Of a stretch of DNA of 64,000 nucleotides, positions 1 to 8,086 are shown in pieces (position 1 is the first letter of the stretch; each line of letters starts with the position of its first letter). Where the stretch lies: assembly GCA_016716325.1 (NCBI GenBank), contig JADJWO010000001.1, positions 1,302,001-1,366,000 of the forward strand, written 5' to 3'. The position numbers were made by a program, and so were the translations under genes. This stretch comes from Nitrosomonadales bacterium (GTDB taxonomy: Bacteria > Pseudomonadota > Gammaproteobacteria > Burkholderiales > Gallionellaceae). A model generated the notes under the pieces. It was not told the origin of the DNA. It saw nothing but the letters and a program-made list of their open reading frames with translations, and searched no databases.

Positions 1-1308
1 CCTATCTGCCCGCGCCCAAAATCCTTCTCCCAGTTTGGCTGCAGTGAGTTGCCATTTCGTCTGCTGTTTGGCAATCGGTGCAGGCGACTCGAGAGAGAGT
101 GCCGTTATGGTCTTTTCGATGCGGCTCTTACTCATGTTCACGCAGGTCATGAGCTCCGGTATGGATAGGCCATCGTCTGCATCATTCAAAGCAGCCAGAA
201 CATCATCGACTTCCTGTGGGGTGGGGAAGGCACTCCGAATGAACCAGTCCGTGATTCCCTCTTCTTCGTCGCCACTCAAGAGGATCCCGTAAGCGGATTC
301 CAGCGCTCGTCCAGCTCGTCCGACTTGCTGGTAATAGGCGACCACGGAACCTGGCATTTGGTAGTGAATCACAAACGCCAAGTCAGGCTTGTCGTAGCCC
401 ATGCCAAGGGCTGTGGTCGCGACAAGTGCCTTGACCTGGTTTTCTTGCAGTGCCTGTTCTAACTCTTCCCGCCGATCACCTGTCTTTCCCGTATAGGCCT
501 CGACGGAGAATCCTCGCGTCTTCAGCCAATCCGCCAGCTGATTTGCATCTCGAATCGTCAACGTGTAGATGATTCCGTGACCTACGAGTGAATCGAGTTG
601 TTGTGCTATCCATGCCATGCGGACAGCCTGACTAGGCAAGCGCATGGTTTGCAAAGTAAGGGAGCTACGGTTCAGGTCGCCCCGCAGCACCTTCATATTG
701 GGACCGAGGACAGCGACGAGGTCCTCCATGACGCGGTTGTTAGCGGTGGCAGTCGTGGCCAACAGACGTAGATTGGCGGGGAGGGATCTAGCTATACGTT
801 CCAATAACCTGTAGTGCGGGCGGAAGTCATGTCCCCAGTCAGATATGCAGTGAGCTTCATCAATCACCATGAGCGATATCTGCCCGGCGATACCGGCTAA
901 AACCTGTGTGTTGAACCAGTCGTTACCGAGCTTCTCTGGCGCAATAAGCAGGATGTCGACTTCGTTCCGCCTGAGTTTGGCTTCAACTGCAGTCCACTCA
1001 TCCTGGTTGTCTGAGTTGATCGTGGCTGCGCGCACGCCCATTCGCTCGGCCGCTGCGATTTGGTTTCGCATCAACGCCAGCAGCGGGGAAATTAACAATG
1101 CGGGGCCGGAACCCCCTTCTCGAAGCAACTTGGTGGCGATGAAGTAGACGAAGCTCTTGCCCCATCCCGTCTTTTGGACAACGAGCAGACGCCCCTTGCC
1201 ATCAACGACGTGACTAATGGCGTCTTCCTGACCATCCCGAAAGTTGGCGTTTGCATGGCCAGAGCCGATGCGTAGCAGCTCTAAAGCCCGTTGATGGCTA
1301 TACGGCAT
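1..1308 (-). CDS. RecQ-like DEAH-box DNA helicase (3' part outside window)
   Basis: ATP-dependent DNA helicase of the RecQ superfamily, read on the minus strand from ATG at 1308; the gene runs off the left edge, so only about 436 N-terminal residues are visible. Walker A is seen as TGWGKS (about residues 47-52), and the DEAH box with the RecQ-type motif following it as VIDEAHCISDWGHDFRP (about residues 148-164). Later helicase motifs such as TTATANNRV and the motif VI-like QQVGRAGR are present, so both RecA-like lobes are intact. It is the last visible gene of a minus-strand accessory series and follows a small HTH gene by 16 bases. Such RecQ-like helicases are common in mobile islands and defence loci; the C-terminal domains needed to assign a subfamily are outside the window. 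Confidence 0.88.
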   Translation of the reverse strand, partial: MPYSHQRALELLRIGSGHANANFRDGQEDAISHVVDGKGRLLVVQKTGWGKSFVYFIATKLLREGGSGPALLISPLLALMRNQIAAAERMGVRAATINSDNQDEWTAVEAKLRRNEVDILLIAPEKLGNDWFNTQVLAGIAGQISLMVIDEAHCISDWGHDFRPHYRLLERIARSLPANLRLLATTATANNRVMEDLVAVLGPNMKVLRGDLNRSSLTLQTMRLPSQAVRMAWIAQQLDSLVGHGIIYTLTIRDANQLADWLKTRGFSVEAYTGKTGDRREELEQALQENQVKALVATTALGMGYDKPDLAFVIHYQMPGSVVAYYQQVGRAGRALESAYGILLSGDEEEGITDWFIRSAFPTPQEVDDVLAALNDADDGLSIPELMTCVNMSKSRIEKTITALSLESPAPIAKQQTKWQLTAAKLGEGFWARADR

Positions 1309-1324
1309 TGTTATTGTTCTCCCC

Positions 1325-1516
1325 TTACCCAGCAGTAGTCTGGTTCTTAATCCATTGGTCGATGTCCGATCGCAAGAAGCGCCAGGTTCCCCCCACCTTG
1401 AAGGCCGGTATCTTTTTCGCGCCAGCGAGGCGGTACACCGTCCGCTCGTTGACCTTCAGATAGTCCGCAACCTCCTTAATCGTCAGGATTGAGCCATCGC
1501 TGGAATTTGTAGCCAT
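1325..1516 (-). CDS. Excisionase-like helix-turn-helix DNA-binding protein
   Basis: Small protein of about 63 residues matching the excisionase/MerR-like HTH fold (HTH_17 type): the stretch LTIKEVADYLKVNERTVYRL is the helix-turn-helix, followed by the typical IPAFKVGGTWRF wing and RSDIDQWI helix. Known members are DNA-binding subunits of mobile elements, either recombination directionality factors or small regulators. A TTG at 1534 in the same frame could extend it by six residues; I prefer the ATG at 1516, although neither has a convincing Shine-Dalgarno. It lies between the VWA gene and the RecQ-like helicase and has its own promoter-like sequence just upstream. No integrase is visible beside it. 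Confidence 0.8.
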   Translation of the reverse strand: MATNSSDGSILTIKEVADYLKVNERTVYRLAGAKKIPAFKVGGTWRFLRSDIDQWIKNQTTAG

Positions 1517-1542
1517 AGCGGTCGCCAGATGCAAAAGACGTC

Positions 1543-1571
1543 AAGATAGTGCAAACCAGTACAAATGACAA
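1543..1571 (-). promoter_or_regulatory. Sigma70-like promoter for the HTH gene
   Basis: On the minus strand TTGTCA (1571-1566) and TATCTT (1548-1543) are separated by 17 bases, about 27 bases upstream of the HTH start at 1516. Five of six -35 bases and four of six -10 bases match consensus. It lies downstream of a terminator-like hairpin, consistent with a fresh transcription unit for the HTH and helicase genes. Confidence 0.5.
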
Positions 1572-1609
1572 CGCGTTCGAGATGCTTTTGGCAGGCGCGT
1601 AACAAAATG

Positions 1610-1638
1610 GCCGAAAACGGGAGGCAAATTGCCTCCCG
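1610..1638 (-). terminator. Rho-independent terminator after the VWA gene
   Basis: A perfect 10-bp inverted repeat, CGGGAGGCAA / TTGCCTCCCG (1618-1638), is followed on the minus strand by TTTTC. It begins 13 bases past the VWA stop codon, the expected place for that gene's terminator. Confidence 0.75.
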
Positions 1639-1650
1639 CCAGCACTTCAG

Positions 1651-3012
1651 TTACTTGTTGGTGTCGTCGGGCCGTTGCTCGAATTGAGCCTTGCCCTGCG
1701 ATTTCTTGCGCCGCAGGAAACTGGGCGAAACGGACTCTGCCGCCATGCTCATGAGCATTTCTTCCTTGGCGGAAACACGCGAGGACATCTTGCGGCTCGA
1801 ATACATGGCCTCCTTGCGGAAACGGGCACCGTCCATTTCCTTGGCGATCTCAGCCATGCCTTCCAATACTTCCATCACCCAGGGATGGTCAGCAAAGCGC
1901 TTGCGGCCTTCCACGATCATTTTTTGAATCGTGTCCCAGTCACCATGCTCGGCGGCGGCACGAGCTTGATCCAGGAATTTCCCGGCCTCCAGTTCAGTTT
2001 GCCTGGCCACGACCAAGGGATCTTGCAGTAGGGCCTCCCATGCCTGGGGCGACATAGCTTTCAGGGCCAATGTTGCGTCCGGGAACGCAAGCGGGGCGCC
2101 ATCGGGATTGACCGCCGTCACCCCCGCCTGCAAGAGCTGGTTACCGGACTCAAGGGCCATCCCTGCTGGAATCTCGAGTTCGACCAGCGCCCATGCTTCT
2201 GCGCCAAGGGGAATGTCGGGCAGCCGAATCAACGGAAAGCCTTCGCGCTGCTCAACCTGGTAGTCATTGAGCAGAGTGATTTTGACGCCCTCCGGTGCGG
2301 CCAACGACAGGCGAACCTGCCGCGCGTACAAGTTGGAGATGAAGTCGAATTCCTCAGCGAACGGCTCGAAGAGGTCAGCGGCAGTGTCACCATAGTAGTG
2401 ATTGCCACCACCGCGCTTGCCCATCTCGACCATCAACTCCTCGTTGAAGTCTCGGCCGAGACCGTAGGTTGATGTCGTGACACCCTTCTCGGCAGCATCT
2501 GCGCAGAAGGCGGCAATTTCGTTGGTATCCGTGGTGTCGCCAACATTGGCATTGCCGTCGGAAAGCAGGATGACCCTGGCCAACGCGGCTTGCTTGGCGT
2601 CATCGAGAATGGATGCCGCACCCGCCTGCCAGCCACCATTTAGATTGGTCGATCCGCCCGAGTGGACGTGGGCCAAGGCGGCATAGATGGCTTTGCGGTC
2701 ACCGACAGGTTTGGCCGGAGTCAGGGTTTTGACGCGATCATCGAAAACGATCAACGAAGCCACATCGGTTGATTCGAGGCGATCGACAATGTGTTTGGCG
2801 CAGCGAACGGCCTCCATCAGCGGTTCGCCTGACATAGACCCGGAACGATCAATGACCAGGGACAGGTGGTAAGGTTTGCGGTCCTTCTTTTGCGCCGGAT
2901 CAGGGTCAGGTGCCTGCACTCGCACCAGCACAGGGAGTTTTTGGGCCATACCCATAATCAGGGCAGGCTTGAGCGGGGTGATCAGGACTTGCGGTGTATT
3001 GTTGTTTTGCAT
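1651..3012 (-). CDS. VWA-domain protein
   Basis: Protein of 453 residues with a von Willebrand factor type A domain. The metal-ion-dependent adhesion site is complete: DRSGSMS near residues 55-61, the second MIDAS threonine in GGSTNLNGG near residue 120, and a downstream SDGNAN aspartate loop. The C-terminal third is charged and helical (LDQARAAAEHGDWD region) and ends in a basic tail. There is no signal peptide, so it is probably cytoplasmic. The start has a clear Shine-Dalgarno (AGGAGATGAG before ATG). Related bacterial VWA proteins act with AAA ATPases or in stress and conflict systems; no such partner is adjacent, so the role stays open. Confidence 0.85.
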   Translation of the reverse strand: MQNNNTPQVLITPLKPALIMGMAQKLPVLVRVQAPDPDPAQKKDRKPYHLSLVIDRSGSMSGEPLMEAVRCAKHIVDRLESTDVASLIVFDDRVKTLTPAKPVGDRKAIYAALAHVHSGGSTNLNGGWQAGAASILDDAKQAALARVILLSDGNANVGDTTDTNEIAAFCADAAEKGVTTSTYGLGRDFNEELMVEMGKRGGGNHYYGDTAADLFEPFAEEFDFISNLYARQVRLSLAAPEGVKITLLNDYQVEQREGFPLIRLPDIPLGAEAWALVELEIPAGMALESGNQLLQAGVTAVNPDGAPLAFPDATLALKAMSPQAWEALLQDPLVVARQTELEAGKFLDQARAAAEHGDWDTIQKMIVEGRKRFADHPWVMEVLEGMAEIAKEMDGARFRKEAMYSSRKMSSRVSAKEEMLMSMAAESVSPSFLRRKKSQGKAQFEQRPDDTNK

Positions 3013-3028
3013 CTCATCTCCTGTTCGT

Positions 3029-3044
3029 CCGGCACAATTGCCGG
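3029..3044. promoter_or_regulatory. Palindrome upstream of the VWA gene
   Basis: Inverted repeat CCGGCA-CAAT-TGCCGG, 17 bases upstream of the VWA start codon and immediately before its ribosome binding site. It could be an operator or a short leader hairpin; nothing in the sequence decides between these. Confidence 0.3.
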
Positions 3045-3110
3045 CGCATGGATGACAAGATACGGGGTCAGGGGCTCATGGAATGCGCCCGACAAAATTG
3101 GTGCCTAAAT

Positions 3111-3413
3111 TTATCTCTTCATGCCGAACGCGCCAGCAGAGACCTGACCGGGAAGCTTGCCCGAGTGCTTGCGGTCATAGTCATCGACGCCATCTGTCGG
3201 TGATGCTCGGACAACGCCAGTCCGAATCTCCCCATTGATGCATTCGTGGTTATTGAGAACCGTCTGATACAACTTGTACCCTGGGTCGATACGGTGGTCC
3301 TTAAGGTAGTGCGCACGGATTTCCGCCTTGTCTTTGCGGAGCCGAGTCGCGCATTCTGTGCACCATACAAGACCTGCAGGCACGGCTTTGGGTTTTACTT
3401 TTGCTTTTACCAA
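3111..3413 (-). CDS. Small zinc-finger-like hypothetical protein, TTG start
   Basis: Basic protein of about 100 residues with one candidate zinc site, CTECATRLRKDKAEIRAHYL followed by KDH (C-x2-C ... H-x4-H, residues 18-40), resembling a C2H2 finger. No in-frame ATG exists: the frame opens after a TGA and the first start is TTG at 3413, preceded by GAGGA nine bases upstream, which supports that start. It belongs to the minus-strand accessory series between the ADP-ribosylglycohydrolase and VWA genes. I do not recognise the family. Confidence 0.55.
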   Translation of the reverse strand: MVKAKVKPKAVPAGLVWCTECATRLRKDKAEIRAHYLKDHRIDPGYKLYQTVLNNHECINGEIRTGVVRASPTDGVDDYDRKHSGKLPGQVSAGAFGMKR

Positions 3414-3464
3414 TTGGGTGGGTCCTCAGTTTCAGTCGGTCATGACATGCTAATCCTACCGCGT

Positions 3465-4250
3465 TCAGAATCTGTCTTTTTGTCCGGCGGATGCGTACAA
3501 GGCCTGAACAATGCCGCGCATTTCGTTCGGTAGATAGGCCCAGGCTCGTGCGGCAATTTCATCATCAATTCCGAAAAGCGCTTCGGCAACGGGGCCTGCA
3601 ATCGCCGCAATCGTATCGCTGTCGCCACCAATAGAGATCGCGTTCCGAATGGCGTCCTCAAAGTTCGTCGCTTCCAATGCGCAGATCAGAGCTTGCGGCA
3701 CAGTGTCCTGGCTACGCTCGTTGTAACGGTAGGTCGGGCGGATCCCGTCGACTGTCTGCGTCAGGTCGTATTCAAATTGCAGAGTGATTGCCTGACGAAT
3801 TTCGCTGGCAGTCTGGCCGGTTCGGGCGAGGTGAATCGCAACCGCCGTGGCAGCACCGCCCCGCAGGCCTTCGGGATGATTGTGGGTGACTTCAGTGACA
3901 CGGTTGGAGAGCGTAATGGCGTCTTCGACACTGTCGGCCAGGAGTCCGGCGGCAGAGACGCGCATCGCTGCACCATTGCCGAAGCTGTTGTAGGGCCCCA
4001 TATCGTCGGTGGCGATCCACAGGGCGAATCGTTGCCCCCAGCCGCCATTGTCCCAATATCGACGTCCCCATTCGCGCAGCGTGCCGGCGGGGTCTTTACC
4101 ATTGACCAGTGCATCGGCGACTGCGACCGTGCACACGGTGTCGTCGGTGAAGAATGCTTTCGGGTGAAAGAATGGCTGAAAATCCTTGGCTCGATAGTTG
4201 TTGAATTCATAAACGGAGCCGACGATGTCTCCGATGATCGCACCCAGCAT
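3465..4250 (-). CDS. ADP-ribosylglycohydrolase family protein
   Basis: Protein of 261 residues of the DraG/ARH family, which removes ADP-ribose from proteins or nucleic acids using two magnesium ions. The metal-ligand motifs are present: GAIIGDIVGS at the N-terminus, TDDT near residue 36, GNGAAMR in the middle, and IGGDSDTIAAIAG near residue 208. The length fits a single-domain hydrolase. Its ATG overlaps the stop of the upstream membrane-protein gene by one base, indicating translational coupling within a minus-strand operon. In islands such enzymes often counteract an ADP-ribosylating toxin; no recognisable ADP-ribosyltransferase is nearby, though several neighbours are uncharacterised. Confidence 0.9.
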   Translation of the reverse strand: MLGAIIGDIVGSVYEFNNYRAKDFQPFFHPKAFFTDDTVCTVAVADALVNGKDPAGTLREWGRRYWDNGGWGQRFALWIATDDMGPYNSFGNGAAMRVSAAGLLADSVEDAITLSNRVTEVTHNHPEGLRGGAATAVAIHLARTGQTASEIRQAITLQFEYDLTQTVDGIRPTYRYNERSQDTVPQALICALEATNFEDAIRNAISIGGDSDTIAAIAGPVAEALFGIDDEIAARAWAYLPNEMRGIVQALYASAGQKDRF

Positions 4251-4843
4251 CAGTTTTCCCCTTCTTCGTTTTCTCTGTCGAGAATTACCCAGCGGGTAAG
4301 GAAGTGTGGCCCGATAGCTTCACCGCGCAAGACGACATACCCATCGCGGACCTCGTTGCGTCCCCAGTCCGATGTCCACGGAGCGGAAAACGACCACAGC
4401 AAATCCCCATCTCCGATCGATTGCTTGAAAGTCTCCCATGCCGGGTTGAGGTGGCCAAATGGTAGTCGAGGTGCCGCTCCCAATGGATCGCTGACGATCT
4501 CGGCTATCTCGATCTCGGCCACCGACCAGCGTTTCAAGAGATGGTCCCGGGTGACGGCGAACTCCTTGGGGGGCTCTGCTTCCTTCACGTTTCGTGCATC
4601 GATCATCTCCTTGGCTTTCCAATAGATGGCGACTGGCCATACCGCCAGAATCATGATGGCAGCGAGTATCGGTACGATGACCTTATTGAGTGGCTTCCAC
4701 CACCACTTATTACTACTCGGGTCAGCAGCGAGCAACAGATCAGCGATCCGGTCATCGGCGGCTGATTTGGTCAGTTGGTGGGAAATGAAGATGACTGCCA
4801 GGAAAACGGCGCCGATTCCGAGGTACCCGTACAAGTAGGTCAT
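4250..4843 (-). CDS. Hypothetical membrane protein with two TM segments
   Basis: Protein of 197 residues. Two hydrophobic segments (about residues 4-22 and 56-76) suggest a membrane hairpin, followed by a soluble C-terminal domain of about 110 residues rich in Trp and acidic residues. I do not recognise the family. It overlaps the preceding gene by four bases and the following ADP-ribosylglycohydrolase gene by one, so the three genes are almost certainly one coupled unit and may act together. Confidence 0.7.
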   Translation of the reverse strand: MTYLYGYLGIGAVFLAVIFISHQLTKSAADDRIADLLLAADPSSNKWWWKPLNKVIVPILAAIMILAVWPVAIYWKAKEMIDARNVKEAEPPKEFAVTRDHLLKRWSVAEIEIAEIVSDPLGAAPRLPFGHLNPAWETFKQSIGDGDLLWSFSAPWTSDWGRNEVRDGYVVLRGEAIGPHFLTRWVILDRENEEGEN

Positions 4844-5340
4844 CGATTGTCATCCTCATCGCCGGTTCGCCGGGGAAATACCGTCATTGCACCGATGCCG
4901 TACCCTTCTGGCCCATCGCTTTCCTCCGCCACGCCGTTTTGGCGAACGTGACAGCCAACCACGACACCCTTTTCGATCTTGAGAATACGGTCACGCTCGT
5001 AGGTGCTGCCATAGCCCATATGGATGTACTCGAGCATTTTCCCTTCTGGAATTCGCAGGGTTCCCGAGTACCAATGTGCGAACACCCGATCGGGGTAGCC
5101 GGGGAAAACAGTTTCGAGCGTCGCTTCCGTGCCGTCCTTGAGTGTGCCAGTCAGGCCGACCACATACAGTCGATCATTGATGAACTCCCATGTGCCGACA
5201 TAGCCACGCCATAGCGCGGTACAGTTGAAATCAAATTCTGGCTTGTTACCACCGTATGCGAAATAGTCGCCAAGCGGCTCGGAGCACATGGACACTTCCC
5301 GACCCTCGAAAATCAGCCTTTCTCCAATCTGTGCTGTCAT
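4840..5340 (-). CDS. Hypothetical protein
   Basis: Soluble protein of 166 residues, beta-rich by appearance, with a central RVFAHWYSGTLRIPEG stretch and an acidic C-terminal tail. No signal peptide, membrane segment or catalytic motif is recognised. Start at ATG 5340, preceded by AGGAAGAGTGA. Its last four bases overlap the start of the downstream membrane-protein gene, tying it to the ADP-ribosylglycohydrolase unit. It resembles small proteins often found beside ADP-ribosylglycohydrolases in accessory loci, but that is an impression. Confidence 0.65.
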   Translation of the reverse strand: MTAQIGERLIFEGREVSMCSEPLGDYFAYGGNKPEFDFNCTALWRGYVGTWEFINDRLYVVGLTGTLKDGTEATLETVFPGYPDRVFAHWYSGTLRIPEGKMLEYIHMGYGSTYERDRILKIEKGVVVGCHVRQNGVAEESDGPEGYGIGAMTVFPRRTGDEDDNR

Positions 5341-5352
5341 TCACTCTTCCTT

Positions 5353-5883
5353 TCAGTGTCGTACATCCAAAGCAGCGCCTTCGGTGGAAGGGTCGCCCAT
5401 GCCCTTTTTCATGTACTCCACTAGTCTTGCGTCGTTCTTGCTGAGCGCAGCCCACAGTGGGGCCTTCTGTGGTGCGTCGGGATCGCCGGGTAACTCCTGA
5501 ATCCGCTTCAGTATCTGGGTCAATCCCCAAGCCTCAGCTTCGGACAACTCCGGGTCTGTGATCGAGAAGCGCTCCTTCACCGCGTCCACCGATCGCAACA
5601 CGAAAAGCGCAGGATCGAGCCAGTCAGGTGATCCTCCACACCCCGCATGGCCGTCCTCGCCGAATATTCCGAAGACCGGTTCGTTCTTGTAGGAGGGATC
5701 TTGGTTGCTCCACTCCGAGCCGGTGAACATACAGATCTGCTGGTCCGGGCCAAACACAACCATTACGTAGTGGTACTCGATGATGCCGGCGGATTCCACA
5801 TTGCCCAGGAGCGTGGCAGCATAGCCAGCAGGCAAGTGAAAGACAGCGAGTCGTTCAGCGTTGACGATTTTGGGCTGCATCAT
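5353..5883 (-). CDS. Hypothetical protein
   Basis: Soluble protein of about 176 residues, start chosen at ATG 5883 because GAGGAG sits six bases upstream; the frame stays open further upstream without a comparable ribosome binding site. The sequence begins with MMQPKIVNAERL and contains a Cys/Gly-rich loop (EDGHAGCGGSPDWL) and an ankyrin-like helix pair near the C-terminus (PLWAALSKNDARLVEYMKKG). No known family is recognised. It is separated from its downstream neighbour by only 12 bases, consistent with the same operon. Confidence 0.65.
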   Translation of the reverse strand: MMQPKIVNAERLAVFHLPAGYAATLLGNVESAGIIEYHYVMVVFGPDQQICMFTGSEWSNQDPSYKNEPVFGIFGEDGHAGCGGSPDWLDPALFVLRSVDAVKERFSITDPELSEAEAWGLTQILKRIQELPGDPDAPQKAPLWAALSKNDARLVEYMKKGMGDPSTEGAALDVRH

Positions 5884-5893
5884 GGTCTGCTCC

Positions 5894-6112
5894 TCAGTTG
5901 TCCAGCAGGAATGAGCGAATCTTGTCCTTTGGAGACCGGTAGATCCAGCGAAAGCCACAGCGCTCGCACTGATGCGTCGGGTCGAAGGTGGGGGCCGGTG
6001 CCTTGCTCGGTCGATCGTTCCAGTGTCGAAGCAACTTCACGTCTTGGTTGCCGCACTCCGGGCAGGTGATCACGAAGGGGGGCTTGCGATCGAGGAGTTG
6101 TGTCGTGGTCAT
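5894..6112 (-). CDS. Small zinc-ribbon protein
   Basis: Protein of 72 residues with two CxxC knuckles, CPECGNQ and CERCGFRW, about 37 residues apart, forming one zinc ribbon. Start at ATG 6112 is preferred over an upstream in-frame start because GAAGGA lies five bases upstream. Part of the minus-strand accessory operon, ten bases before the next gene. Function is unknown; zinc ribbons of this type often bind nucleic acid or mediate protein contacts. Confidence 0.6.
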   Translation of the reverse strand: MTTTQLLDRKPPFVITCPECGNQDVKLLRHWNDRPSKAPAPTFDPTHQCERCGFRWIYRSPKDKIRSFLLDN

Positions 6113-6184
6113 TGAATTCCTTCGCTGATGAAAATCACTCAGGGTACGGTTCTCTAGGATCAAAAAACCGATAGTTATGTAAAG

Positions 6185-6463
6185 TCAGTGCCGGTTGATC
6201 CGCTGCGTCCGATGCCCCACCGTCACCACTACGCCGTCCGCGCCGAGCACGGCATAGGTGTCGAGATGCGATTCGATCTGCTTGTAGGAGTCGCTGGCTA
6301 TCTGACGCCGTAGCGTGTTGCGCGCCCGGTGATCAAAAAAGACAATCGTCCCGCCCCGGTGGTCATGGGTCTGACGTCCGAAGTCGAGCAAGCGCTCAAC
6401 GACGACCGCCGGAATGCCTCGCTGCTGGAGGCGCGTCTGAGCATGGTGAGTGATCGGTAGCAT
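6185..6463 (-). CDS. DUF4258-like protein
   Basis: Protein of 92 residues. The N-terminal TTHHAQ-type motif (ITHHAQTRLQQRGIP) and compact alpha/beta pattern ending in VVTVGHRTQRI match the DUF4258 family, small proteins that often sit in toxin-antitoxin-like or mobile loci. Start at ATG 6463 is supported by AGGGGA six bases upstream; an in-frame extension to 6520 lacks a ribosome binding site. Located between the WYL regulator and the zinc-ribbon gene on the same strand. Biochemical role unknown. Confidence 0.65.
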   Translation of the reverse strand: MLPITHHAQTRLQQRGIPAVVVERLLDFGRQTHDHRGGTIVFFDHRARNTLRRQIASDSYKQIESHLDTYAVLGADGVVVTVGHRTQRINRH

Positions 6464-6586
6464 GGTTCGTCCCCTGGTGGCAGTTATGACAGGTGCCATG
6501 CTACGGGGGGTGAGGCTCACAGAATGCGCCCAAACATCAACGCCGTGATATTTTAAATCCTGGGCTCAGTCTGCCTACGTAACCGC

Positions 6587-7564
6587 CTACGCGTACTGCG
6601 ATAGTCCGCGCTTGAATTCGGTGACGACGCGATCGCGTAGCGCCTTGGGCTCAACGACCTGACAGTCCCCGCCGTACTTGAGGATGTCCATAATCAATTC
6701 CCGATCGTCGGCGTAGGGAACCTTGAGCTCAAATGAGCCATCCTTGCTGATTTTGGCGCGTTGGTTCGGGTGCCAGCGCTCTGAGGATACCCAGCGGGAA
6801 CGCTCCGGCGAAAAGCGCAAGGTGGCCCAAGAGATGTTTTCCCCGGAAAAAATCCCGTATCCCGACCCCAAGACCTCGTCTAGGCGTTTGTCTGCGACAT
6901 CCTTGGCACGCTTGTCGAGAATTTCAGCATGCTTGATGGCGTCCACTGAGAATGCACGCAGCCCATCGCGCAGGTGGCACCACCCGTCCAGATACCAGTT
7001 GTCTCGGTAATGCACTAGGCGCTGCGGGGAAACCTCCCGTTCAGTCTCCTCATCTGTGCCCCGGGCGTGGTAGCGGATCACCAGCCGCTTGCGCCGTAGT
7101 AGCGCGGAACCTACGGCCTGGAAATGGTCGAGATGGAACTGCCGGGCGCCGACGGTCTCAATACGAATTCGCCGCTGAACTTCTTCCGCTGGGTTGTCAG
7201 CTGTCCCAAGCAGTCCAGTTAGCCGGGCCAACAGTGGTTTGATTTGCGGGCCGAGCAAGCCGCCTGTGTCAAGATTGGACAGCAGGTGTTGCATGGTCAG
7301 CAAGGCGTGGATTTCCTCCGCCGAGAACCAGAGCCCGGGCAACTCATATTGCTGACCAATGCGTTTGCCTTCCGTCTCGAATCGGTAGCCACCGAGATCG
7401 CGATCGAAGATGATTGGCGCGTTGAGCCGATCCTTGAGGTAGGCCAAATCCCGCTTCAATGTCGCCCAAGAAACGCCCAGACGCTCTTGCAATTCCATGC
7501 GCGGGACGAACTTCCGTCCGGCCAGAATCTGATCTATCTGATAGATGCGCTCCATCCCACTCAT
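6587..7564 (-). CDS. WYL-domain transcriptional regulator
   Basis: Protein of 325 residues: an N-terminal winged helix-turn-helix (VPRMELQERLGVSWATLKRD), a central WYL domain (YRDNWYLDGWCHLRDGLRAF, the W-Y-L like signature) and a C-terminal WCX extension ending in DRVVTEFKRGL. WYL proteins sense ligands, probably nucleic acid or nucleotides, and regulate DNA-damage or phage-defence loci (BrxR and CapW are examples). Start at ATG 7564 is chosen because GGAG lies six bases upstream; an upstream in-frame extension to 7714 has no ribosome binding site. It is transcribed away from the module starting at 7851, the usual place for a regulator of that module. Confidence 0.88.
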   Translation of the reverse strand: MSGMERIYQIDQILAGRKFVPRMELQERLGVSWATLKRDLAYLKDRLNAPIIFDRDLGGYRFETEGKRIGQQYELPGLWFSAEEIHALLTMQHLLSNLDTGGLLGPQIKPLLARLTGLLGTADNPAEEVQRRIRIETVGARQFHLDHFQAVGSALLRRKRLVIRYHARGTDEETEREVSPQRLVHYRDNWYLDGWCHLRDGLRAFSVDAIKHAEILDKRAKDVADKRLDEVLGSGYGIFSGENISWATLRFSPERSRWVSSERWHPNQRAKISKDGSFELKVPYADDRELIMDILKYGGDCQVVEPKALRDRVVTEFKRGLSQYA

Positions 7565-7712
7565 GCCGATCTCCGAGGGTATCGCGAAGAAAGACGGGCT
7601 TAGTCCATGAGCCCGAGAGGGTGCATCATGACACGGAAATGCGGGCAACAGAAGAATGCCGAGGGGATGCGCTTGGTTGCTTCGATTCGTTTGCGGTGAC
7701 AGGAGTCTGCCC

Positions 7713-7746
7713 ATGGTGCCTGTTCAATTCGACGAGGAGGCACCAT
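7713..7746. promoter_or_regulatory. Inverted repeat between the WYL gene and the divergent module
   Basis: A 9-bp inverted repeat, ATGGTGCCT and AGGCACCAT, with 16 bases between arms, in the 286-bp gap between two divergent units. It is a candidate operator for the WYL regulator. No strong sigma70 promoter is obvious in this gap. Confidence 0.35.
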
Positions 7747-7850
7747 TGTTTATCGTCATGGGCGCACCAGGTGAGCCTGTACGGCATTACGATTATGGCG
7801 TCTAATTGCCAAATACATACCAAGAAACGCAGTCAGGGAGCCATGCCGAT

Positions 7851-8084
7851 ATGTTCGAAGAGCTGACAAAGAGCGACTTGCGCTCGCAGATTGAGCAACA
7901 CCTCCTGATGGTGGAAGAGGTTCTGGGTGGTATGGACTCCTTCATCCAGCAACTTGAGAAGCGAGTTTCGCGAATCGAGGAGGGGTTGGGGCTGGAACCC
8001 GAGGGAATTTCCGCCTCCGGCTGGGTTGCTGATTTGCAACGGGTCAAGGCGGAAGTGGCCTCCATTCGTAGTTTGGTCAAATAG
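7851..8084 (+). CDS. Small coiled-coil protein
   Basis: Protein of 77 residues that is almost entirely helical, with a heptad pattern (SFIQQLEKRVSRIEEGL) predicting a coiled coil. Start at ATG 7851 has AGGGAG ten bases upstream; a TTG at 7806 in frame would add 15 residues. First gene of the plus-strand module divergent from the WYL regulator, two bases before the nuclease-like gene. Probably a structural or adaptor partner; no family recognised. Confidence 0.6.
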   Translation: MFEELTKSDLRSQIEQHLLMVEEVLGGMDSFIQQLEKRVSRIEEGLGLEPEGISASGWVADLQRVKAEVASIRSLVK

Positions 8085-8086
8085 CC

